A stretch of 64,000 nt of DNA from Penicillium oxalicum. Lineage: Eukaryota; Ascomycota; Eurotiomycetes; Eurotiales; Aspergillaceae. The notes beneath the pieces were generated by a model, which did not search any database, was not told the origin of the DNA, and saw only the letters and a list, made by a program, of their open reading frames with translations. A program made the position numbers and the translations under genes. Location: positions 248,001-312,000 of the forward strand of contig NC_064654.1 of assembly GCF_001723175.1 (NCBI RefSeq). The letters are read 5' to 3'. How positions within the stretch are numbered: position 1 is the stretch's first letter; each line of letters opens with the position of its first letter. Below, piece by piece: positions 1-12,144 of this stretch.

Positions 1-1029
1 GTGACGGTCACTATTCAAGTCTCCCTCCATCAGCGCATCCTTCCGTTTGCCTTCGGCGGAAGAGGCGGCTTCGTTGAAGCGGCTGGCCATCAGGTGAAGG
101 ATCTCTTGCCGCTTTTCCTCCGAGATGATCGCTGGTAGGGACGATGAATCGAGAATGCTGGTAACGCTCATTGGGTGCTGTGGAATGACCGTACAAAAGT
201 TGTTGTACGAGGGGTCATTCATGTAAAATTGGTTCTGTCCAAAGGGCATCATTCCGTACCCCAGGGGAGCCAGCGGTTCGCTGAACAACCAAGCCGCAAA
301 ATCATCGGCCATGGCAAAAGGGGAGCGGTTGTAGGTCTCGCCGCCGAAGATGGGATATGCATTTTGCATCGAATCAAACTCCAGCAGGGGATCTGTTTGG
401 CTGATGGCACCTGAGAAGTCGGTGTAACCGGACACTGGGACCCCAGTTGTATCAATGGTGGTGGGCGTAGCGGTTGGCAAGGAGTAGGTATTTGTGGAAT
501 TGGTCGGGGACTTGGAAACAGGTGCAGGATGGTTGGCTAGGAATGGGTAGTCCGTCGGTGTCATCGAGGGGGATGTGGGTGAGACCACCGACATGAGAGA
601 TTTCGGAGGGGAGCCATGCAGGTTGTCGTGCGTGAAGCTGTCGCGTTTCTGCAGTTGCGAACCGCGCGTAGTATGGCGTTCGCGATGACGAATACATAGA
701 TCCTGCCGTACAAACGAGCGATGGCAGTTTGGAAAGTCGCAGCGAAAGATTTGCTTGGGGGTATCTATCATGTCAAAGACAAGGACGCGGGCGGGCGATT
801 AGCGACCTCGTGAGCGCGAGATTTTGTGGACAGATCAATAGCAGTTTGGAGGACGCATACGGTTCAACTGGTGCCGATACAGATGTTCGGCGCGCGAATA
901 GCTCTTCCCACAGCCCTCATGGGAGCATTCAAACTTGCGATCTGACGGAGCTCGTCGACTCCGTCGCCGACGCTTAGTGGTGAGTTGGTCATGATCATGA
1001 TCATGGTCATGGTCATCTAGTTCGCCCAT
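1..1029 (-). CDS. C2H2 zinc-finger transcription factor, 5' part (C-terminus cut by window edge)
   Basis: Seen: exon 1 is 1029-861 and exon 2 is 764 to base 1, which stays open to the edge. The intron (765-860, donor GTATGC, acceptor ATAG) splits a His codon and joins two classical fingers: CSHEGCGKSYSRAEHLYRH and then CDFPNCHRSFVRQDLCIRH. The start MGELDD is followed by four Asp-His repeats and a basic stretch (KRRRRSRR), a likely nuclear signal. After the fingers comes a Ser/Thr/Pro-rich linker, then ISEEKRQEILHLM near the edge, which resembles the entry to a fungal-specific transcription-factor domain. Family knowledge: C2H2 proteins with this second domain are DNA-binding regulators. Target genes cannot be inferred. 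The nearest neighbour, a phosphate symporter, is on the same strand about 1.5 kb upstream of this start; no shared regulation is visible. Confidence 0.85.
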
Positions 1030-2485
1030 AATGCCTGCTTTACTTGAGGAGGGCACCAACGGGTGCCATGCGCGCACGAGGCGGGTACACGACGATCGCA
1101 GCGAGGGCAATCAATGCGACAAGTCCACCACGCGTGGGGTTGATGGAGTCAGACCACTCCAACCTCTCAGTCTGAGGCGGGTGTCAGTCAGAGCCGCGCG
1201 ATCTTCAGAAAAGTGAGGTCGCCTGAAGATGTACAAGCAGAAAGAACAAGATCTATGCTCGGAGGAGCAGAGCGGTTGGGGTTTAGGAGATCGAAGAAGG
1301 TGAATGGAGCTGCAGAATTCAATTCCCAAGTCAGGCAGAAGCACGTAAGGCTGGATCTGAGCGCGGGCGTTCCTTTGACTGCGGCACCCGAAAGTGCGGA
1401 GATGCCGCGCCAACCGTACGGTCCCCGGACTCGTGACTGGCCAGCTCGTGACCAGCAGACTCGTGATTTGGTGGCTGGTGACTCATTGGATACAAGCCTT
1501 CAGGTGGGGTGGAGAGAAGACGAAAGCGGATTGGCGGAGTGCTTGAACTGCATCAGCGAATGGGCCACTGGTACAACTGACATAACTCAAGCAGGGCATA
1601 TTATACCACCGCATACATCAAATGGTACAAAGCAGTGGTGATGTTATTTCAACTACCAGAGTCTAATATACTGCCAGTGCTCTGAGATGAGTGCCTTGAA
1701 TCGGGTCTTGCTCTACTCCCATTCAAAAGACATGCTTCCAGCTTGAACAATCAATTGAGTAAGTACTGTAGGTGAGATAATGGGGATTGGAAGCTCATGC
1801 ATATTGTCAGATATCAACACTATGCAACTGTCAATCCTTCAAAGTCGGGAATCAATAAGAATCAGCCCCCTGAGAGCAATAATAGACACCTTCACTGAGT
1901 CAAGACCTATCTTTATTCAGCAAGCTCGAATTGAATGGCTGCAATTTTGAGAGAGTTGTCCCATGTCTCTAAGATTTGTGACCCTGGAAAGGCTTTCTAG
2001 ATGTCTACATAAAGGGCGGCTTGCAAAAGCTGAATGGAAGGATTCCCTGCGTCATAGGCACTACGCCCACCGGACTGGTCTTCCAGATACCTCGGTTTGA
2101 TCTATGAGTTTTCAGATTGCAACAATGTAGGGAGCTGGAGATGACATGAGTAAAATGTTACCAGGAGTATTATGAGCCATGTACGATGTTCATGAAAGGG
2201 ATGAGGCTCCAAGGATGGTCTCGTACTGGAAAGTGTGAATCTACAGTACTAATCCGAGAAAATACCTATCTCCACTGCTCCCTACTACCTACCCAGACAG
2301 TCTCAGGGAATCACAGTCGATGATCTCATCGAGATGATGTTTTTCTTACGTTAATCACAATCTTGTGGGCACCAACTCAGTCAATCGTATTAATCTAATT
2401 TTGAATCGAAGACCTCGGGGAAATATATACATTGTCACGGCTTTACTGGCCATGGACGGATGTCAAGATAGTGAGCCCGTCCTGC
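1030..2485. other. Intergenic region upstream of the C2H2 factor
   Basis: It lies between the start of the C2H2 gene and the stop of the phosphate symporter, so it should hold the promoter of the former and the 3' end of the latter. The open frames here are short, have no recognisable domain and no convincing splice chain. A small degenerate repeat of CTCGTGA-like units lies near 1430-1490. Confidence 0.5.
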
Positions 2486-4228
2486 TCACAAATGAGGCGT
2501 GTTCAATGCCATCAGACAAAGCAACCCCGAGACCAGTCCTGCGCACGGGAGAGTCAGGACCCATCCAGCACCAATCCACCCCAGTTGCCTCCAGTTGACG
2601 GCACCAAGGTCATAGTTCATCAGCGCAGTGCCCATCGATGCGCCAGTCAGGCACTGTGTGGTGGAGACAGGCAGTCCCAGTCGAGAAGCCAGCAGGACGG
2701 TAATAGCTGCGCCGAGCTCAACGCTGAATCCGCGGGTGGGGGACATCTGGGTAATCTTGTTTCCCAGAGCCCGCACAATGTGGTAGCCAAAGAACCAGAA
2801 GCCAATGCCAAGGAGCAGACCGGCGACGACCAGGAACCAGACCGGCGTCGGCGCCTTGGTCTCAACGACACCAGCGTGGTAGGTGCTGTAGACAGCCGCC
2901 CAGGGTCCCACCGCGTTGGCAACGTCGTTCGAACCGTGAGCAATAGACATCATCATGGCCGAGGCCACTTGGCAGTATGTCCACAGATGCTCGACCCGAT
3001 CATCGTACCGGCTGGCGCGAGCATGAATTTCCCGAAGCGCAGGCGAATCGTGTGATACCACGTCTCGGGTCACGCCTTGAAGCAGCATCCATTTTATGTA
3101 GCCCCAATATTTCTTGGGATTTGTCCAAGAAAGATCACGCACCGGGTCAATGAATCTCTCTGTCGGGCCCAGATGCTTCTTTCGGGGCTTGATTTGGGGT
3201 GTCGAGTTCAAAGAATTCAAATTCTTCTCTTCGTCGCCATTGAGGCGCTCCGCCGGGGCAGTCTTGGCGAGTATCTCAGGCGAGGTCGTTGTCGAATCAT
3301 CGTTTTCGGTTGCTCTCTGCTGACCACCAGTCTTTTGGCCTGCGAGGACCTCACCGTAGGCATCTTCGTAGTAGTTGATGACGACTGTGTCGCTCTTACT
3401 GGGGTAGTAGAGCGGGACATCGTCTTTCAGAAGAAGGGGACCCATGGGAATATGGTAGAACTTGACACGAGTATCGTTCTTCACAAGGCGGCGATGGAAG
3501 TATGGCATGAAGAAGACGTAGGCAATCACGAGACAACCAGCAAAGACGCCGAGGATGATTCCAGCAGCCTTGCCGGCCCCGAACTCCTCAAGCGAAGGTG
3601 CAGTGGGAGCCTCGACGACAATAAAGAGGGCCAGGATCGCACCGGTGATTGCCAAGTAGAAAGGAATCAGACGCATAGCCCACTTGAGTGGGTCGCGACG
3701 CTCAAGTACACTGTACTTCAATGTTGCAAAGATGAGGGCAGAGAAAGCGGCAGCGATGAGAGGTGCAATGCCCCAGGAAGCAGCTACCTGTGATACACTA
3801 CCTTTCTCCCAGGCCCAAGTGACTGGTGCACCGCTGGCAAAACCCACGCCGATGAGAGCGCCGACGACGGTTTGGGTTGTGGAGACTGGAAATCCCATTC
3901 TGGTTGCCACCATCAACCAAGTGGCGCTGCCCACTTCGGCGCAGCCCATGGCCAGCATCAGAGCACCTGGTTTTCCCTTGAATCTACCGATGCCGATAAT
4001 GCCGTTCTTGATCGTAGAGGTGACTCGGGCGCCTAGAGCGACGGCACCGATAAACTCCGTGATGACTGCGAGCACACCAGCCGTGGCCATGTTCAGAGTT
4101 CGCGCAGCGACGGAGGTGGCATATGAGTTGGCGACATCGTTGGCACCGTTACCGAAAGCACTGAAAACAAACGCGATGGTAGTGATCGCGAGAATCCAGT
4201 CATATTTGGCGGTCACTGCGGGCACCAT
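2486..4228 (-). CDS. pho89: Na+/phosphate symporter, PiT family (Pho89-like)
   Basis: Single-exon gene of 580 residues in the plasma-membrane PiT family, which imports inorganic phosphate with sodium. Seen: the family signature occurs twice in the inverted-repeat arrangement, as FGNGANDVANSYATSV near residue 25 and AHGSNDVANAVGPWA in the C-terminal half. Each copy begins a block of hydrophobic helices, separated by a long hydrophilic cytoplasmic loop (about residues 240-400) rich in Lys, Glu and Thr. A second conserved block, GFPVSTTQ, recurs as GLPVSTTQ. The length is normal for the fungal family and no intron is needed. Family knowledge: in yeast and Neurospora this high-affinity system is induced by phosphate starvation through the Pho4/NUC-1 bHLH factor. 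A CACGTG hexamer lies about 0.86 kb upstream, but one copy at that distance is weak support. Confidence 0.95.
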   Translation of the reverse strand: MVPAVTAKYDWILAITTIAFVFSAFGNGANDVANSYATSVAARTLNMATAGVLAVITEFIGAVALGARVTSTIKNGIIGIGRFKGKPGALMLAMGCAEVGSATWLMVATRMGFPVSTTQTVVGALIGVGFASGAPVTWAWEKGSVSQVAASWGIAPLIAAAFSALIFATLKYSVLERRDPLKWAMRLIPFYLAITGAILALFIVVEAPTAPSLEEFGAGKAAGIILGVFAGCLVIAYVFFMPYFHRRLVKNDTRVKFYHIPMGPLLLKDDVPLYYPSKSDTVVINYYEDAYGEVLAGQKTGGQQRATENDDSTTTSPEILAKTAPAERLNGDEEKNLNSLNSTPQIKPRKKHLGPTERFIDPVRDLSWTNPKKYWGYIKWMLLQGVTRDVVSHDSPALREIHARASRYDDRVEHLWTYCQVASAMMMSIAHGSNDVANAVGPWAAVYSTYHAGVVETKAPTPVWFLVVAGLLLGIGFWFFGYHIVRALGNKITQMSPTRGFSVELGAAITVLLASRLGLPVSTTQCLTGASMGTALMNYDLGAVNWRQLGWIGAGWVLTLPCAGLVSGLLCLMALNTPHL

Positions 4229-6897
4229 GATGTGAACGTTGATCTTCAGAGATCAAGTCTGGTGATCCCAGTTGAGTTGCGCGAGGGAAAGCCGTCTAGG
4301 GACTTTGAAAGGGCCAGACACGCTCTTTAAATGAACAAAACCCATAGTTCTGGGCAGGGCTGATGGATTTCGTTATGTCAAGGCTAGGAAATGAACCTCA
4401 TTCAATCAGAGCTGCACGATACGGGACGTGTTCCTGCCTCGTGACATTCAGTGGCTGTCATTCGCATCATGGAAGAATGTCACTGCTGTGACAGGATGAA
4501 TCGGAAACACTGCCAAGGCATCAATGCTTGGGTGCCAAGGGCGGACTGAGCTCGTTTCTAGCAACGACAAAGTGTTCTCGGTGGACCATGGAGGCAAATA
4601 CAATGGCACGAAGGAGCACGTTTTCGAACCCTGAGTTCCGATTGTGAGTCTACTCATGACTGCACTGCCCGGGGGCGCCAAGATCTTTCCTTTTTGTTAG
4701 CGGAGAGATGCTGGTGCCAAGAGAAGATTCAACGGGTTCTCGAGTGATGACGATGCTGGCGAATGGTTGACGGATTCGCCATATCAAAGCAAATTGGCAC
4801 GTTCCCGAAGCTTGAATTGTGATTGCACCAACGGTCAAGGACGCGCCACTTTTGCCAAGGCAGTGAAGTCTGGGTTCCGCTCGGCGGGCTCATTGACGCT
4901 CTTGGCATCGTTCTCTGAACCATTGATTGTGAGCTGTGACTTCGGAGGTCACTACTTCAAGTCATATTCCACAGTCTACAGTCTCCTGAGAAAAGATGAA
5001 AGAGCTTTCTGCAGCGAATCTGAAGGAAGATCTGGAACGCCGGGAGGGGGTCTGGGTCTCTGGCACTGACCTCCCTCTCTTGACCACGTGCCCGTCGAGC
5101 TGAAGGAGACCGAGGGAAATCAAATAACCAAGGAACCGGAATATTTTGTGGATTCAACTTATTTCTCAGGTTCAAAACTCAATTCTGCATCTTCACATGC
5201 AATTATCTCGTTTCCAAGCAGCGGGTAACTCTTGATATCAGCTGTAAGTTGTTGCTCTGGAGCTACCCTATGCAGCTCCTTCGACCGAAAGTTGAAAGCA
5301 TCAATAGACACCTGCCGGAACAGGGTCAGCGAAAATACTTATATCTAAAAAAAAGATAGAAAGAAAGGAAGAAGGAAAGAAAAAAAAGAAGAAAAAGCGC
5401 ACAGTGGTACATGGAGACAGCTTGTGCTGATGCCCATTTAAAGCGCGATTCACGCTTGTTAATGTGCCATCGAGAGTTTGCATCTCAATCGCCTGACGTC
5501 AACGGGTGGCTCAATTTTGTCATCCAATGTCGCCCATACGCTGTTCAGTCTTCGTACCCAATTCGTGTAGCAGATACGACATTTCTCAAGTTCTAAATGG
5601 ATGTACTCCTCGGGGTCGTGAATGTGAAGCACCGCATTTCAGCCCAAGCTATCCAAGACAGTGCCCAAGCGGTGGTTGGCCCTACCGCTCAAAATCGATA
5701 TCAGTCCTGACAAAAAGCTTGAGCTTAGGATTACTCTCGGCGATGCGTAACCCATGCTGCCAGACCCAGATAATATCGCACGTTGGGTTTATGGCACACA
5801 GAATGTATTTCTCAAGAACATCCATATGGACCGCTCTGGACCAAGCTAGAAGAAATATGAGATGATTGGCGAAACGAGTCCTTACCCGGAATCTCGTCCC
5901 AGCACAGACATAGTCTATCACATCAATGACGCCCACACCAAAGCAAAACCAGACGGTGAGCCCATTTTCCATTGTATAGGAATGGATTGAATGGATGAAA
6001 GAACCCCCCAGATCCATGGGGGCGGTTTTGGACGCCAGGTTGGATCATAGTTAGCTCACAGAGGTATAGATACCCGGCAACATATATCCCTCATCAGGTG
6101 GATGATCACATACCTCCCTGTTGTCCATGGAACACCTCCTCTGTAGGTTCCATCTGTCGTCCACCGGGCTATCCTCGCCTTTGTAACCTTGAAGACACTA
6201 TGTGATAACGGGCATGCAGGCTGAGTTCCAAATTTAGGGTGATCCAGACGCTAGGGTATGGGGAGACGAGGTTCAGTGGCTTGGTCTCGATGGTGGCCGT
6301 TAGATTTACTGGATCCTCATTTATTGGCCCGTGTGGTGCCGTTCAATGGTGCCACCAGCCGGATACTCTCGCTTGAAGGGCGCAATATGAGCGCTACGTT
6401 TAAATCTTGATAGTGCACTTCTTCATTTCCTCTCAGTCTGTAATCTCGCCCGATTCTGCGACTAAACTACGACAGAGCGAGACGAGCAAAACCGATAGAA
6501 CACAAACGGCAACACCTGCGTGATTGCCACTGGAATGTAGCCCATCGGCTCACATAGATCAGGTTCCCATCAGTCTGAGCAGGTCAAATCATTGGATGTA
6601 TCAAGCTCAATCCGCTGGCCAGCCCAGCAATGGCTAAGCCTGATCAAGCCGTCACTGCCACACATGCCTGCTTGTTCCAGACCGTCACATTGCAGACCAA
6701 AAACCGTGCAAAGGGGCGATCTCAATAGCGTAGCCGCGTTTGATGAGAATCATTACACCTCAAGAAAGGGGATGGATGTATCTCGAAGCGGGAGAGACGG
6801 ATGATTCCGAGGAGGAGAAAGATATGGAAAGGTAGGTGGTATTCATACACGGGAAAAGAGCAGGGTATAAATTGTTGTTTTGGGCTTATGCTTCTTC
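4229..6897. other. Gene-free region upstream of the phosphate symporter
   Basis: About 2.7 kb between the symporter start and the 3' end of the karyopherin gene. All open frames are short and unlike proteins. It contains an A/G-rich tract near 5346-5398. It probably combines the symporter promoter with the karyopherin 3' flank. I recognise no tRNA or mobile element. Confidence 0.5.
5085..5090. promoter_or_regulatory. CACGTG hexamer, possible phosphate-response element
   Basis: A palindromic CACGTG lies about 857 bp upstream of the phosphate symporter ATG. bHLH phosphate regulators (Pho4, NUC-1) bind this core. A single hexamer that far away is only suggestive, because chance occurrences are common. 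Confidence 0.2.
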
Positions 6898-9800
6898 TCA
6901 TCCGCTGAAACGGAAGCGCGTGGCTTCCAAGCGACCAAGTCCGTCGCGAGGTGCGACATTACGACGGCGGTATGAGTTGGTGAAATCTACACAGGGGAGG
7001 TGTTAGAGAGACGCAGAGAAATTAAAAAGTGCACACGTGTGACAGAAGCGACGTACCTTGCAGCAGAACACGAATCTTTCGAATTTCACCGGTTTGCACT
7101 TTTTCGGCAATGTTCTTCATCAAACGTTCGGCCTCCGCGGGCTTCATCGATCCAGGCGGAAGCATTTGCAGCGTGTTTTGAAGCCAGGCCCCTGTCTCGT
7201 GAGGAAGCAGTTCGAACATGGTCATCATGATGGCAGAGGCATCTGGGAAACAATCACCGGGGAATGTAAAGATCATGCCGGCCAGGACACGTTGAGAGAG
7301 CAGTTGGCCCTGCGAGGCAATGAGATTCTTAACCGCTTCCCGTACCTCCGGAGGATTGACATATGGTTCCTCATCCGGACTGGTGAATTCCGAGACCAGG
7401 GGCTTCTCAAAGGCAAAGCTGAAGAGATCCCGGTAATAGTGGAGGGTGGCGATGAGAGGATCGACCTGTTGAAGGGTGAGGGCGCTGAGAGCCGCTGAAA
7501 AGATGGGCACAGCCAGCTCTGAGGAGATGCACTTCTTAGGGTAATATCGAACAGCATCAGAAGAGAGCCGGAAGAAGTCTTCGATGACTATTGAAAAAAA
7601 GTTAGATCCCGAGACTTTACCAAAGACAAAAAATACACTTACCATCGGGCAAATTTTCTGGCGGCAAGTCGTTCATAATACGGAGGAAGGCAGTTGCTTG
7701 TTGCTCGTAAAAGTGGAACACGGCGTTGCTGGTAGCCTCATCAACATATTCGGCACCATGAGAGAACTCTCGTACGACAGCGTCGGTAGCCCACAGGAAA
7801 CCGCCCTCGCGAGAGGCCTGGAATCCATTTGCAATGCTCTCGGCAAGGGTAGGCAAGAGAGGGATCATTGCCGTGCGGTAGGAAATGATCATATTTCGCC
7901 AGCAGCGGCAGACTCGCTCGAGAATCGGGGTCGAGGAGGTGAAATTCATGACTATAGTGGTCATGATAGGCAAAATCTCACCACAATACTTCACGGCTGG
8001 ATTCTCTTCGCCAGGAGCGACGATAGGTGTGACTACCTGGACGAAAATTGATATCAATCCAAGATGATCGGCCACTGCACGTTGTCCTTCCTCGTCTTGG
8101 GCATTGTTAGCCAAATTCATGATTCGTTGCATGATGGGATCGCAGAACATCTTCATCGAGTCGTAAATCTTCTCCAGGGGCTGCACAGATACTACGGCCG
8201 CCACGCCCTCGGTCACTTCCTCTTGGCTGCTGGGCTTCAACTTGTCCAGCACCGACTCGAAGAATGTATGAAGCTGGTTGATGTGACCACCGAGTAGCTT
8301 TTGGCAATCAGTTCCTAAGAACTTGAACGCCAAAGCAGCCGCCTGCACCACCTCCGCAGATGGATGCTGGAAGCCCGAGATGACGTAGTTTAGCTGGGCT
8401 TCCAATGTCTCCGGGTGCATAGATGTCCACTCGGTGTAGCGTGCGAGAGCCATGATGGCTTGGAAGCGAATTTTCTCTTGCTCAGGGATTTGGACGATCA
8501 AGGGAATCAGTTGACCCAGAACAGTAGTCTCAACAGGATCAACCATCCGTCCCATCGCACGGAGACCGAAAAGGGGCGCCTCGAGCTCCTGCCAGTGAGG
8601 AACGTGCTCATTGGTCGCCTGCGAGGCATATTTGCCTACCCACTGCTGGATCAAATGATAGATTTTGCCGAGACAGTCGGTCACGCCGATGACAGAGCAG
8701 CAATCTTTGAGCACATCCCCCATCGCATGGCGGAACTGACGGAACTTTTCCTCCTGCTCTCGATCACCACCAAAGAGGTCAGTCTCGCCTTCCTCCGGCG
8801 TCGGGAATTCGAGATGCTTGACCATAATGTCCATCAACTGCGACCAGATGTCTTCATAGTTCACACGAGCATCGTTGTACCGCTCAATAGTCAGCGACTG
8901 CTTGAGTTCATACCAAAAGATGAACGTGATAGAGATGGCCTCGCGTTCCCAGTCCCTGGCGCAACATTCGAGGATCGCTTCCACCAGACCTCTAAATTCG
9001 GCAGGCATGCGAGCAATGAGAACAACCCAAGCCTCGCCGGCCTCGGCAAACATCCGTGTGATGCCCTTGAACGCTTCCAAGTCCTCTGTCTCTGCGGTTT
9101 CGGCAATCTTGGGCCGGAGTGCCATCAGTCGCGGATAAAGGGCTTGAATGATCGGCAGCGACTCGTGAACATCTTTGGTGTCCCTGTACAACGTGCACAT
9201 ACAATCCACACCGGCGTCGAATGAGCTATCATTGTCCAGAGCCTTGATAATCACGTCCATCAAGGGGGAATCGATGACTTGGGCGGCCGGGATTTCACGA
9301 AGCCAAGAAGTGATACAATCGAGAAGGCGGGGATTTGTGGCGGCGGCAGCTAGGACACTCAGGTCAGTGATCGCGTCAAACAAACAGTTGATATCTCGCA
9401 CATACGTGATGATTGAGCATACTGAATCAACAACTGCATCACCTGCTCGGCATTATCTTCCAGAAGTTCTTTCGTGCGCTCGATCAGTTCGTCCTCCTGT
9501 AGTCACTTGTCAGAAACCGTCCGAGGACCTTCTAAGGGCATAGAACCTGCAAACTTACGCCAAGGTTGATTTTCCGTCCCTCTGTGACTTCCTCTGGTAA
9601 GATTTTTAAAAATTCCAAGACACAATCCCCCGCACTGCTGCCCAGGGCCGACCCCACCGTGGCCAGAACATCCTTCCAGCCGAGCATCTGAATCGCTAAG
9701 CTCGCAAGACACACGCATAGCTGGGTTTGAATTGGTCGCGGGCCCGAGGCAAAAGCAACAAGAAGATTCAGGACAGAGTCTCGTAGAGCGACCACAGAAT

Positions 9801-10191
9801 CTGGCGGCAATTGGTCTAAATCGAAAACGATCTGTAACAAAAAGAAGTCAGCCTTATCTCACAGTTCGCACCTTGGAGCATTTGCATACGCACCTTTCCT
9901 TTCAATGTAGTCGCAGCGAATAACTTGGCTTCCACCGGAACGTCAGGGGATTGTAATAGAGCGTGCGTAGTTGTCCATGCCTCGACCTAATGCCAGCAGA
10001 AGTGAGAACGTTAGCAACGCCGCGTAAAATTTGATACCTCTACTAGATCATGTGTCCTGCCATACCGATTTTTGGAACTTCTCTAAGAATTCGTGCGCCT
10101 GGGCCTTTTCGGACCTAGGCACATTCCCTTGCATGGTTGCGACGGCCGCCAGGACCGGGGCGAATGCCTGCCCACCATCCTTGCTGGCCAT
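6898..10191 (-). CDS. mtr10: Karyopherin-beta, mRNA transport regulator Mtr10 / transportin-SR type
   Basis: Nuclear import receptor of the importin-beta family. Yeast Mtr10 imports the mRNA-binding protein Npl3 and affects tRNA traffic. The CDS joins seven exons on the minus strand: 10191-10066, 9986-9894, 9831-9559, 9496-9406, 9349-7643, 7587-7057 and 6986-6898. The introns are 55-79 nt with GT-AG ends. The sum is 2910 nt, or 969 residues, a normal family length. Seen: an N-terminal importin-like start (MASKDGGQAFAPVLAAV), a segment that runs from a helical pair into VEAKLFAATTLKGK, typical of the importin N-terminal domain, then HEAT-like helical repeats. The C-terminus is supplied by a small last exon ending RLEATRFRFSG. 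It is divergent from the SmE gene, sharing a 347-bp promoter. No lesion was seen. Confidence 0.93.
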
Positions 10192-10538
10192 TTTTGAGGA
10201 GGGTGAGCACGTGGGGTGTAGGTTCAGTAGGTCAGTAATATATGAAAAGCTCAAGTGGGCCAAATTGAGAAAGAATGAAGTCGAGAAAAGGCGCCGTGAA
10301 AGGAAGAAGTGGGCTCGTAAAAGATAGCGGAGAGAAGGTGTGGAAGGTGGGATGTCGGAGGCCCGTGACTGCGGCCCTTCAGCCCAGCGATGTATTCGTA
10401 TTACCATACACAAAATCACGGGACGCAAAGCTTGCGGCATCTCTTTCAGTTACCTCCACCGCCGCCAACCCGCAATCCCGACTCCTCTACTTCTCTCACT
10501 TTCGGTAGCTTTTCGATTCAAAGCTCCAATTCATCACC
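10192..10538. promoter_or_regulatory. Divergent promoter between mtr10 and the SmE gene
   Basis: 347 bp separate the two start codons, so transcription must diverge from here. The SmE-proximal part is rich in C and T (around 10455-10510), as is common before fungal start sites. No clear TATA box was seen. Confidence 0.6.
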
Positions 10539-10980
10539 ATGGCGCCCCGAAAGACCTTGCTGGCTCCCATCCACTTCATTTTCAGCTTGTTGCAAAAGCG
10601 CAGCACGGTCTCCATCTGGCTCTACGAGCAGCTTGCGTTCCGCATCGAGGGAAAGATCAGGGTAAGCTTGTTGCCATTTGTGTCGCTGCCAGTGACTCGA
10701 CCGCGCGTGTAGCGGAGGAAATTCAATTTCGCTAATAATTTTGTTCTGTAAACAGGGATTTGATGAGTTCATGAACCTGGTGGTGGATGACGCTGTTGAG
10801 GTCCGCCTAGCTACGAAAACCGAGGAAGAGAAGCGGAGACCTCTGGGTATGTGCATTTGGGATTTGGCGCCTTTTACGTGATCATCATGAAGAGGATTCG
10901 ATGCTGATATTAGATTCTTGAATTTGCTAGGCCAAATCCTGCTCAAGGGTGACAATGTTTCCCTCATCCAGGCCGTTTGA
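10539..10980 (+). CDS. sme1: Small nuclear ribonucleoprotein SmE
   Basis: One of the seven Sm proteins that form the ring on spliceosomal U snRNAs. Three exons: 10539-10661, 10756-10846 and 10931-10980, giving 87 residues, close to the usual 88-94. Seen: the Sm1 motif region (RSTVSIWLYEQLAFRIEGKI, then GFDEFMNLVVDDAVEV) and the Sm2 signature GQILLKGDNVSLIQAV at the C-terminus. Both introns have GT-AG ends and the reading frame is continuous across them. The start ATG follows TCATCACC, a good fungal context. It shares a divergent promoter with mtr10 and converges on the folate gene, with only 49 bp between the two stop codons, so the 3' UTRs very probably overlap. Confidence 0.96.
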
Positions 10981-11029
10981 GATATGAGCGGATAGACGCC
11001 ACGATACCTTTGCATGAATCTTGGGTTTT

Positions 11030-11901
11030 CTATACCTTCTTTGTCGATTGTTCGACCTGCGACCTGCGATTCAGGTACTGCCCATCACCGACCACGATGG
11101 CATCGACGAGCCAGTCATGTTCCAGAACGGGAATACTCTCCGCGAGCAACTGCTCTTGGAGAGACAGGGCCACTAGAGTAACGGAGTTTTAGCATCTTTT
11201 TTCGGGACAATGGGATCACAAATCAGGGCAATCATCGCTGTTACTTCCGCTTTTGCTGGGCTCACGGTCTCCATGCGCACTTACCGAGAAAAGGTATCTT
11301 GTTGCTCCATTGAGAATATCGCTTCAGGAAGTGGTCGTAATAACCCTTCCCATGGCCCAGTCTCCGAAAGCCAGAGTCGAATGCCATCCCCGGCATGACA
11401 ATCAGATCAAGACCTTTTCCGGAAAAGCAATTTCGCCGACCGGGAAGCTGTGTAGCTTGTAAAGAGGGGATTCCCCATTTATCTGGAGTCAAAGCCTCAA
11501 ACTCCTTGAAGGATTCAAGCGCTAACATGTCCATCACGGAAACTTTATCGACTGTATGAATATATGGGATATAGACGTCTTTGCCACGCTGAAATGCATC
11601 CTGGACAATGATACGGGTCGATATCTCCCCCACGGGCATGGATAGATAAACAGCAATACTCTTGGCATCGTGATACTCGGACAGTGAAAGCAACTTGTTC
11701 GTCGCGATGGTGGCTGTAAACGGCCCAACTAAATATCAGCAACGGTCGGAGAAGTTGTCAAGTGCTGGTTCGCTCGTGGGTCGAATTGACAATTCATGAA
11801 AAGCTCGACTCACATTGCTGTGTGATTGCAGCATTCGGAAGTGCCTGCAGAGTCTCTTTCATGCGCTTGCGCAGGTCGCGCTTCGCAAGCTGCAGTGCCA
11901 T
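11030..11901 (-). CDS. fau1: 5-formyltetrahydrofolate cyclo-ligase (MTHFS)
   Basis: Converts 5-formyl-THF plus ATP to 5,10-methenyl-THF, returning folate to one-carbon metabolism. Three exons on the minus strand: 11901-11814, 11713-11285 and 11172-11030, giving 219 residues, normal for the family. Seen: N-terminal MALQLAKRDLRKRMKETLQA, where the basic helix contacts nucleotide in family structures; the core block GLDLIVMPGMAFD; and the ATP/substrate loop RLGHGKGYYDHFL. The C-terminal exon gives the conserved block IPVLEHDWLVDAIVV. The introns are 100 and 112 nt. The gene shares a 243-bp divergent promoter with rot1 and is convergent with the SmE gene. Confidence 0.93.
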
Positions 11902-12144
11902 CTGGATTGTCAACCCCGCGGGAAAGTTGAGTGGAGGTGGGAAAGAAGACGATCATTCCAGCGCGATAACCCAAACGATAAGAAGTGGACCGACATTGCT
12001 GCCATCCTTGTTTATCGTAGTCCCCACCTGAATGAAGGGATTGAATCGAGGTCAAGCTAGGTGCTCCTGTTCCTCCGGGGATTCCTTTTACCTTCATCAT
12101 GAACACGTTCTTAATCTCTTCATCAGTTTTGTCAATCTCACGAC
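11902..12144. promoter_or_regulatory. Divergent promoter between the folate gene and rot1
   Basis: Only 243 bp separate the two ATG codons, so both genes must use this segment. No specific factor site could be assigned by eye. Confidence 0.55.
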
